From Acidimicrobiia bacterium (GTDB lineage: Bacteria; Actinomycetota; Acidimicrobiia; Spongiisociales; UBA5794), in contig JACDBE010000003.1 of NCBI GenBank assembly GCA_013695075.1, forward strand, positions 1 to 26,756: a stretch of 26,756 bases of DNA, written 5' to 3'. The notes under the pieces were generated by a model that was given only the letters and a program-made list of their open reading frames with translations, was not told the origin of the DNA and searched no databases. A program made the translations under genes and the position numbers. Below, one piece after another: positions 1 to 5,461 of the stretch (position 1 is the stretch's first letter; the number at the start of each line of letters is the position of its first letter).

Positions 1-2
1 TC

Positions 3-74
3 ATCGTGCTCCAAGGCGACAGCTACCGGCTCAAGAACCGCGCCAAGGAGGTGCCCCCCAAAAAGTCACGCTGA
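3..74 (+). CDS. istB: IstB-like ATP-binding transposition helper, C-terminal tail (partial)
   Basis: An open frame enters from the left edge and stops with TGA at 72-74. Its last residues include LQGDSYRLKNRAKEV, which matches the conserved C-terminal end of IstB proteins of IS21 elements (H-aexxxxxGxSYRLKxR type). IstB is the AAA+ helper ATPase that works with the IstA transposase in target selection. Only 23 codons are visible, so the call rests on this short motif and on the IS21-type terminal repeats immediately downstream. Confidence 0.7.
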   Translation: MVLQGDSYRLKNRAKEVPPKKSR

Positions 75-76
75 CC

Positions 77-120
77 GCGCAACTTTCGACCGGCGACCCC
101 CGCGCAGTTTTCGACCGGCG
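77..120 (+). repeat. IS21-type terminal transposase-binding repeats
   Basis: Two 19-bp direct repeats (77-95 and 102-120) differ at two bases and are spaced 25 bp start to start. The second is followed by the terminal ttgaca. Such multiple repeats inside the ends are the usual binding sites for the IS21 transposase. Confidence 0.65.
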
Positions 121-139
121 TTGACAGGCCAGACCCGCC

Positions 140-331
140 TCAGCCGAGGCGCTCGCGTAGCCGGGGGAAACGGGGGGTGGCGTGTCGGTAGCACATCGCC
201 GCAGCGTTGTATCGGGCCAGCTGGGTATAGCAGCTCTTGAAACCGCACACCCTGCCAACGCCGTGGTCCGCAGGTGCCCGGCCGCGAGCACCCACCACTC
301 GCCCTCGCATGGCCTGATCTGTCAGCTCCAC
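140..331 (-). CDS. Small hypothetical protein (63 aa), doubtful
   Basis: A reverse GTG-start ORF of 63 codons has a good Shine-Dalgarno sequence (AGGGAGG, 6 bases before the GTG). It lies between the IS21 end and xseA, divergent from xseA. The protein is Arg-rich with three Cys (for example VCGFKSCYTQLARYN) and has no motif I recognise. Its stop lies 14 bp from the IS end, so it could also be the remnant of a gene damaged by nearby insertion. Together with the xseA promoter it is all I can see in the 317-bp gap 127-443. Confidence 0.25.
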   Translation of the reverse strand: MELTDQAMRGRVVGARGRAPADHGVGRVCGFKSCYTQLARYNAAAMCYRHATPRFPRLRERLG

Positions 332-431
332 CGGGCACCTCCCTGAGTACCTGCACCTTTCCCGCCGGAGAGGGCCTCAAACCAACCATCGGGATGCGCT
401 GCTGGCATCTGAGCCGTGACGGAGCGGCTGG

Positions 432-437
432 TACCGT
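432..437 (+). promoter_or_regulatory. Candidate -10 box of xseA (leaderless type)
   Basis: TACCGT ends 6 bases before the GTG start of xseA. The same TAnnnT spacing occurs before four other first-in-operon genes in this window (moxR, hemACD, the 15947-16792 sulfotransferase and the response regulator). It implies a transcript beginning at or next to the start codon. No clear -35 box is seen. Confidence 0.4.
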
Positions 438-443
438 CGGCGG

Positions 444-1805
444 GTGGAGGCGACCTACACCGTCACCGAGATCAACCGGGTCATCACCAGGGCCATTGGT
501 CGAGCCCTGCCCGACTCGGTGTGGGTCAGCGGGGAGATCCGCAACCTGAGCCGGGCAGCGAGCGGTCATGTCTACTTCTCGCTGGTCGATGCCGGCGCCG
601 TCGGTGCCGCCCAGCTACCCGTGGTCCTGTTCTCCACCGACAGGCAGGCGGTGAACCGGGCGCTGGTGCGGGTGTCGGCAGGCCGCATCGAGGACGGGAT
701 GCAGGTTCGGATCCGGGGAGTGGTCAGCTATCAGTCTGGGCGGGGGCTGGTCCAGCTGCGGATGCAATGGATCGACACCGAGTACACCCTGGGTCGCCTG
801 GCCGCCGACCGCCGCGCCCTGCTGGAGCGTCTGTCCGCCGACGGGCTGCTCGATGCCCAGATCCAGCTGGAGCTGCCGGTGGCGCCCCACCGCATCGGGG
901 TGGTCACCAGCCTGCGCAGCGCCGCCCACGCCGACTTCGTCGACGAGCTGCGCCGCAGCGGGTTCGGGTTCATGGTGCTGGAGAGCCACGCCGCCGTCCA
1001 GGGCGCCGGCGCCGCCGACTCCATCGTCGCCGCCCTGGCGGCGCTCCGGTCGCACCGGCCCGATCTGGTGGCGGTGATCAGGGGAGGCGGCGCCCAGACC
1101 GACCTGGCGGTGTTCGACTCCGAGCCGGTGGCGAGAGCGGTGGCCACGGCTCCCTTCCCTGTGATCACCGGCATCGGGCACGAAATCGACGACACGGTGA
1201 CCGACCGGGTGGCGGCCCACAGCACCAAGACGCCCACGGCGTGCGCGCAACTGGTGGTCGGCATGGTGCGGGACTTCGCCGAACGGTTTGCCGCCGCCGA
1301 CGCCGGAGTGCGCCGTGCCGCCGAACGGACCGGGCTGCGGGCCCGGGCCAGGCTCGATGCCAGGGCCCACCGGCTCCGGGCGGTGGCGACCGCCCGATTC
1401 GCCGCCCACCAGATGTCTCTGCATCGGGCCGCAACCCGCCTCGGCCGGGCTCCGCTGGTCACCCTGCGCCATCAGGCCAGCCGGGTGGCGACGGCGAGGA
1501 AGGCGGTGGCGGTCGTCGCCTCGGGTCGCATCGACACCGCCGCCGGCAACGTTGCCACCGCATCGAGCCGGCTGCGCCTCATCGCCCCACGGGTCGTGTC
1601 CGAACAGCGGCGCCGGGTGGCGACCCTGGAAACCCTCACCAAGGTCCACGACCCCGACCGTATCCTGGCCCGGGGCTGGTCGGTGACCCGCACCGCTTCC
1701 GGCACGCTGGTGCGTTCCCCGGCCGAGGTCGCCGCTGGCGATCGGCTGGTCACCACCACCGCCGGTGGCGATGTAGACAGCGTTGTGGAAGGACGGCAGG
1801 CGTGA
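444..1805 (+). CDS. xseA: Exodeoxyribonuclease VII large subunit
   Basis: The 453-aa product is full length for XseA, the catalytic subunit of the ATP-independent, metal-independent nuclease that degrades single-stranded DNA in both directions. The N-terminal OB-fold region (about residues 3-100, starting TVTEINRVI and containing VWVSGEIRN and GHVYFSLVD) is followed by the catalytic domain with HRIGVVTS, IRGGGAQTDL and the signature GIGHEIDDTVTD, then an Arg/Ala-rich helical C-terminal region that binds small subunits and ends with the typical DPDRILARGWSV. The GTG start is the only one after an in-frame stop at 418-420. It has no strong SD, but TACCGT lies 6 bases upstream, compatible with a leaderless message. 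It overlaps xseB by 4 bases (GTGA). Confidence 0.95.
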   Translation: MEATYTVTEINRVITRAIGRALPDSVWVSGEIRNLSRAASGHVYFSLVDAGAVGAAQLPVVLFSTDRQAVNRALVRVSAGRIEDGMQVRIRGVVSYQSGRGLVQLRMQWIDTEYTLGRLAADRRALLERLSADGLLDAQIQLELPVAPHRIGVVTSLRSAAHADFVDELRRSGFGFMVLESHAAVQGAGAADSIVAALAALRSHRPDLVAVIRGGGAQTDLAVFDSEPVARAVATAPFPVITGIGHEIDDTVTDRVAAHSTKTPTACAQLVVGMVRDFAERFAAADAGVRRAAERTGLRARARLDARAHRLRAVATARFAAHQMSLHRAATRLGRAPLVTLRHQASRVATARKAVAVVASGRIDTAAGNVATASSRLRLIAPRVVSEQRRRVATLETLTKVHDPDRILARGWSVTRTASGTLVRSPAEVAAGDRLVTTTAGGDVDSVVEGRQA

Positions 1806-2017
1806 CCGAAATCGGGTACCGCCAGGCCATGGAGGAACTGGAGGCCATCCTCGCCGAGATCGAGGCCGAGGAGGTCGATGTCGACCTGCTGGCCACCAAG
1901 GTGAGGCGGGCCGCCGAGCTGATCCGGCTGTGCCGGCAGCGCATCGACGACACCCAACTCCAGGTCGACCAGATCGTCGCCGGCCTCGAGGCACCACCAC
2001 CGCCGGAGCCGGCGTGA
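1802..2017 (+). CDS. xseB: Exodeoxyribonuclease VII small subunit
   Basis: This short acidic protein (71 aa) has the XseB pattern: YRQAMEELEAILAEIE at residues 6-21, then a predicted helical hairpin with VDLLATKVRRAAELIRLC and a proline-rich tail. Several XseB copies coat the helical arm of one XseA in the active complex. The GTG start overlaps the xseA stop as GTGA, implying translational coupling. The length is normal for the family (about 60-90 aa). Confidence 0.93.
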   Translation: MTEIGYRQAMEELEAILAEIEAEEVDVDLLATKVRRAAELIRLCRQRIDDTQLQVDQIVAGLEAPPPPEPA

Positions 2018-2049
2018 TCCGTCTCAACCCCTGCGGTTCGCACCACAGG

Positions 2050-2055
2050 TAGCCT
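2050..2055 (+). promoter_or_regulatory. Candidate -10 box of moxR/coxD-like gene (leaderless type)
   Basis: TAGCCT ends 7 bases before the GTG start at 2063, inside the 45-bp xseB-moxR gap. The spacing matches other leaderless-type boxes in the window, and no SD precedes the GTG. This would make the ATPase/VWA pair its own transcription unit, separate from xseAB. Confidence 0.4.
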
Positions 2056-2062
2056 GCAGCCG

Positions 2063-2953
2063 GTGATCCCGGCAACCATCGAGGCGTTGCAGTCGGCGCT
2101 GCACGCCGAGCGCTACGTCGCCGACCGCTCGTTGGTCATGGCTATCCACCTCGCCATGCAGCTGCGCCGCCCGCTGTTCCTCGAGGGAGAGGCCGGGGTG
2201 GGCAAGACCGAGGTAGCCAAGACCCTGGCCTCCATCGTCGGTGCCGACCTCATCCGGCTGCAGTGCTACGAGGGTCTCGACGTGTCCCAGGCGCTGTACG
2301 AGTGGGACTACGCCCGCCAGATGCTGGCGATCCGGCTGATCGAGGCCCGCCACGACGGGTCCCATCCCGAGGTGGGCGACATCATGTCTCGCGACTACCT
2401 GGTGGCCCGTCCCCTGCTCCAGGCTATCGAGCACGGCGCCGCCGGGCGCCTGTCGGTACTGCTCATCGACGAGCTCGACCGGGCCGATGAGGAATTCGAG
2501 GCCTACCTGCTGGAGCTGTTGTCCGACTTCCAGGTGACCATCCCGGAGGTGGAGACGGTGCGGGCCGTGGAGCGACCGCTGGTGGTGATCACATCCAACC
2601 GCACCCGGGAGATACACGACGCACTCAAACGCCGCTGCCTGTACCACTGGATCGATTACCCCGACTTTGCCAGGGAGCTGACGATCCTGGAGCGACGGGC
2701 ACCAGACGTGCCCGAACGGCTCGCTCGCCAGCTGGCCGCCACCATGCAGCGGCTGCGCACCCTGGATCTGTTCAAACCCCCCGGGGTCGCCGAGACTCTC
2801 GACTGGGCGGCGGCGCTGACCGTGCTCGGCGAGCACGAGCTGACGGTGCCGGTGGTCGATGACACCCTGGGAGTCGTGCTCAAGTACCAGGAGGACATTG
2901 CCAGGGTGAGGGCGCTCGGTGTCGACGAGCTCGTCGAATCGGCGCTGGGTTAG
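2063..2953 (+). CDS. coxD: MoxR-family AAA+ ATPase, CoxD-like
   Basis: The 296-aa protein is a MoxR AAA+ ATPase: Walker A GEAGVGKT (residues 42-49), Walker B LLIDELDRAD (133-142, catalytic D136/E137), sensor 1 ITSNRTRE (176-183) and sensor-2 lid region (from about residue 210). MoxR proteins pair with a VWA protein as chaperones. In aerobic CO-dehydrogenase clusters CoxD works with CoxE in maturing the Mo/Cu or Mo centre. Its direct pairing here with a VWA gene and then XdhC genes supports the CoxD reading rather than a general MoxR. The GTG start gives a family-typical N-terminus and has a TAGCCT box just upstream. The name coxD is by context; the substrate is not shown by sequence. Confidence 0.85.
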   Translation: MIPATIEALQSALHAERYVADRSLVMAIHLAMQLRRPLFLEGEAGVGKTEVAKTLASIVGADLIRLQCYEGLDVSQALYEWDYARQMLAIRLIEARHDGSHPEVGDIMSRDYLVARPLLQAIEHGAAGRLSVLLIDELDRADEEFEAYLLELLSDFQVTIPEVETVRAVERPLVVITSNRTREIHDALKRRCLYHWIDYPDFARELTILERRAPDVPERLARQLAATMQRLRTLDLFKPPGVAETLDWAAALTVLGEHELTVPVVDDTLGVVLKYQEDIARVRALGVDELVESALG

Positions 2954-4121
2954 GGGCGGCCGGCCGGCCTCGCCGGCGATCACGGCCAACATGGTGCACT
3001 TCGTGCGCTACCTGCGGGCGTACGGGTTGCCGTTGGGACCGGGCACGGCGGCGGAGTTGGCCGAAGTCGTCGACGTGGTCGGGTTCGGTTCGCGCCACGA
3101 CCTGTACCTGGCGTTGCGGGCGGCGGTGATCACCCGCACCGCGCAACGCCCGGTGTTCGACCGGGCCTTCGAGGTCTTCTTCGGGTCGGGGGTGGCCATC
3201 GGCGATGAGGTGGTGTTGCCGCGTCCCGGTGCCGAGGCAAAGGACCTGCACCTGAGCGTCCCCGTCCTCCGCCCCCGCGGCGCCCCTCCGGGTGAGGGCG
3301 CCGCCGAGGAACAGGTCGCCGAGACGCTTGGCGGGTCGTACGAGGAGCGACTCGCCACCCGTGACTTCGCCTCGCTGGACGTCACCGAGCGCGAGGACGT
3401 GCGCCGGCTCATCGCCCGCATGGTGTGGCGACCGGCGGACAGGTGGTCACGGCGATGGGGCCTGGGCGCCGGCACCCGCCCGGATATGCGGCGTACGTTG
3501 GGCGCCATGCACCGACCCGAGGGCGACCTGCTCCCCATCGAGATGTCCAGGCGCAAGCGACGCCGCCGGCCGCTGGTGATCCTGGCCGATGTCAGCGGAT
3601 CGATGGAGCGCTACACCGAGATGCTGCTGGTGTTCGCCCACGCCGCCCAGGGGCGGGTGGCGCGGGTGGAGACGTTCGTTTTTGCCACCCGGCTCACCCG
3701 CATCACCAGGGATCTGAAGCTGCGCGAGCCGGAGGCGGCGCTGCACCGGGTGGGCGCCGCCGTCCCCGACTGGTCGGGGGGTACCCGGATCGGGGAGATG
3801 CTGGAGCGGTTCAACCGCGACTGGAGCCGCCGGGTCACCGGTGGCGGTGCGATCGGGCTCATCATTTCCGACGGCTGGGACACCGGCGATGCCGAGCTGC
3901 TCGACCGCGAGATGGCCCGGTTCGCCCGTTCGGTGCACCGGGTCATCTGGCTCAACCCGCATGCAGGCCGTCCCGGGTTCGCCCCCGAGACCCGAGGGCT
4001 GCGCACGGTGCTGCCCTATGTCGACGACTTCCTCCCCGCGGCCACCATCGTCGACCTCGCCAGCGTGGTGCGCCTTCTGGAGTCGGTGCCGCGGCACCGA
4101 CGTGTGATGGTGATGACCTGA
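2919..4121 (+). CDS. coxE: VWA-domain protein, CoxE-like
   Basis: The product belongs to the CoxE/DUF58-like VWA proteins that accompany MoxR ATPases. The MIDAS motif DVSGSM is seen at about residues 224-229 within VILADVSGSMERYTE, with a later IISDGWDTGD that completes a metal site. The N-terminal helical part (HFVRYLRAYGLPLGPG) is typical of CoxE. The start is uncertain. GTG at 2919 has a GAGGG 8 bases upstream and overlaps moxR by 35 bases, giving 400 aa. ATG at 2991 gives 376 aa but lacks an SD. I favour the longer form because related proteins have residues before the HFxRxLR helix. It probably acts with the upstream ATPase on CoxL maturation. Confidence 0.85.
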   Translation: MSTSSSNRRWVRGGRPASPAITANMVHFVRYLRAYGLPLGPGTAAELAEVVDVVGFGSRHDLYLALRAAVITRTAQRPVFDRAFEVFFGSGVAIGDEVVLPRPGAEAKDLHLSVPVLRPRGAPPGEGAAEEQVAETLGGSYEERLATRDFASLDVTEREDVRRLIARMVWRPADRWSRRWGLGAGTRPDMRRTLGAMHRPEGDLLPIEMSRRKRRRRPLVILADVSGSMERYTEMLLVFAHAAQGRVARVETFVFATRLTRITRDLKLREPEAALHRVGAAVPDWSGGTRIGEMLERFNRDWSRRVTGGGAIGLIISDGWDTGDAELLDREMARFARSVHRVIWLNPHAGRPGFAPETRGLRTVLPYVDDFLPAATIVDLASVVRLLESVPRHRRVMVMT

Positions 4122-4259
4122 CGGGTGTTGTCGGCGTGGCCGCCATCGGCGTTGGATTCTGCCGCCACGAAGTGGGCCGCCGAAATGGACTGCCGACGTA
4201 CACCGCCGCCGACTACCCCGGTCCGCCATGGCCACGCGCCGCCGCCGTCGTGCGTCTCC

Positions 4260-4265
4260 TAGAGT
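4260..4265 (+). promoter_or_regulatory. Candidate -10 box of the xdhC pair
   Basis: TAGAGT lies 37 bases before the ATG at 4297, in a 175-bp gap. A GAGGGGG Shine-Dalgarno follows at about 4286-4292. A TAGnnT box at 34-37 bases before the start, plus an SD, also precedes coxG and coxS, so the cox genes may share a promoter class with a short leader. There is no convincing -35. Confidence 0.3.
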
Positions 4266-4296
4266 CGATATCACGGCCCAGACGTGAGGGGGCGCC

Positions 4297-4605
4297 ATGA
4301 AGGACGATCTCGACATCTACCGGCGCTGGAGCGATGAAGGCAAGGATGTCGCCGTCGCCACCGTGGTGCGGGTGATGGGGTCGGCACCCAGGCCAGAGGG
4401 CTCCCGCTTCCTGGTGTCGTCCTCCGGCGACCTGGAGGGGTCGGTCAGCGGCGGCTGCGTCGAGAACGACGTGGCTCTGCACGCCGCCGAGGTGCTGGCG
4501 ACCGGGGAGCCCCGGCTGGTCACCTACGGGATCGCCGATGACGAGGCCTTCGAGGTCGGGTTGACCTGCGGGGGCACCATCCAGGTGTTCATCGAGAAGT
4601 GGTGA
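4297..4605 (+). CDS. XdhC/CoxF-like protein, small N-terminal-domain subunit
   Basis: This 102-aa protein is the first half of the XdhC/CoxI family: VVRVMGSAPRPEGSRFLV, then GSVSGGCVE (Cys54) and GLTCGGTIQVFIE (Cys91) near the C-terminus. These cysteine-bearing motifs are those thought to handle molybdopterin cofactor and its sulfuration before insertion into xanthine-oxidase-family enzymes. The normal protein continues into a Rossmann domain. Here it stops at 4605 and the Rossmann half is encoded by the overlapping next gene. ATG start with an SD of GAGGGGG type. It is likely needed for Mo-cofactor insertion into the coxL product at 18047. Confidence 0.85.
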   Translation: MKDDLDIYRRWSDEGKDVAVATVVRVMGSAPRPEGSRFLVSSSGDLEGSVSGGCVENDVALHAAEVLATGEPRLVTYGIADDEAFEVGLTCGGTIQVFIEKW

Positions 4606-5390
4606 CCCCGCTCGCCGGCGACCTGGCTCGGCTCATCGAGGCGGAACAGCTCGGGGCAGTCACCACCATCGTTGAGGGTCCTGACACCGGGGCCAAGTCG
4701 TTGCTCGACGAGCGGGGTGCGGTGATCGCCGGTCACCTCCCCGACGGTTTGGTCGCCGATGTCGCTGCCGATGCGGTGATGCTGATGCGGCGTGAGCAGA
4801 ACCGCACCCTGGGCTACGGCGACCGTCAGGTGTTCATCGAGACCATCGCCCCCCAGCCCCGGCTGATCATCTTCGGTGCTGGCCACATCGCCCAGCCGCT
4901 CGCCAGGATGGCTCCGGAGCTGGGATTCCGGGTGGTGGTGGCCGACGCCCGCAAGACCTGGGCTACCGCCGAGCGATTCCCCGGCGTCGACGAGCTCATC
5001 GTCGCTTGGCCCGACGCCGTCTTCGCCAGCACCGAACTCGACGCCCGCACCTACATCGTCCTGCTCAGCCACGACGCCCGGTTCGAGGACCCGGTGTTCC
5101 CCATGGTGCGGCGGTCACCGGTGCGCTACATCGGGGCGCTGGGAAGCAGGCGCACCGCCGCCATGCGGGTGGAGCGGCTGCGCGCCGAGGGCTGGTCCGA
5201 CGAGGAGATCGCCCGGATCCACGCCCCCATCGGCATCGACATCGGCGCCGAGCAACCAGCCGAGGTCGCCGTGTCCATCCTGGCCGAGATGGTGCGGGTG
5301 CGCTACGGCGCCGGTACCGGTTTGTCGCTGCGCGGCACCGAGGGCCGCATCCACGCCCAACGCCCCGAGGAGGGTGAAGCGCCAACCTAG
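4602..5390 (+). CDS. XdhC/CoxF-like protein, Rossmann-domain subunit
   Basis: The product is about 262 aa. An N-terminal region of about 85 residues resembles a degenerate XdhC linker. It is followed by the XdhC Rossmann domain with the nucleotide-binding IIFGAGHIAQPLA and the C-terminal signature YIGALGSRRTAAMR...IHAPIGIDIGAEQPAEVAVSILAEM. The start is GTG 4602, overlapping the preceding stop as GTGA; GTG 4599 is one codon longer and equally possible. The pair probably forms a two-chain equivalent of one CoxF/XdhC maturation factor. The gene ends 71 bp before the heme operon. Confidence 0.87.
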   Translation: MTPLAGDLARLIEAEQLGAVTTIVEGPDTGAKSLLDERGAVIAGHLPDGLVADVAADAVMLMRREQNRTLGYGDRQVFIETIAPQPRLIIFGAGHIAQPLARMAPELGFRVVVADARKTWATAERFPGVDELIVAWPDAVFASTELDARTYIVLLSHDARFEDPVFPMVRRSPVRYIGALGSRRTAAMRVERLRAEGWSDEEIARIHAPIGIDIGAEQPAEVAVSILAEMVRVRYGAGTGLSLRGTEGRIHAQRPEEGEAPT

Positions 5391-5447
5391 AGAACTGTCC
5401 TGATGCCGCTTCCATGGGGTGGCGGCGGCTGTTCGGACCGGCTCCGG

Positions 5448-5453
5448 TACAGT
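5448..5453 (+). promoter_or_regulatory. Candidate -10 box of the heme operon (leaderless type)
   Basis: TACAGT ends 8 bases before the GTG start of the hemACD fusion, and no SD is visible. This is the only clear promoter-like site before the nine-enzyme heme operon, because all later junctions overlap or are very short. Confidence 0.4.
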
Positions 5454-5461
5454 GCGACCAC

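Larger units (their letters stand above)
1..126 (+). mobile_element. Right end of an IS21-family insertion sequence (partial)
   Basis: The window opens inside the 3' end of an istB-like gene. Directly after its stop come two near-identical 19-bp repeats (77-95 and 102-120, spaced 25 bp) of the form gcgcaactttcgaccggcg / gcgcagttttcgaccggcg, and then ttgaca ending at 126. Read from the outside in, the end begins TGTCAACGCCGGTCGAAAA, which is how IS21-family elements of actinobacteria usually start, with multiple internal repeats as transposase-binding sites. The left end, istA and most of istB lie outside the window, so activity and target duplication cannot be judged. Confidence 0.75.

Noticed and set aside
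615..2075. Reverse open frame of about 486 codons opposite xseA/xseB
   Set aside because: Shadow of xseA; no conserved motif and it would need to overlap two firm genes.
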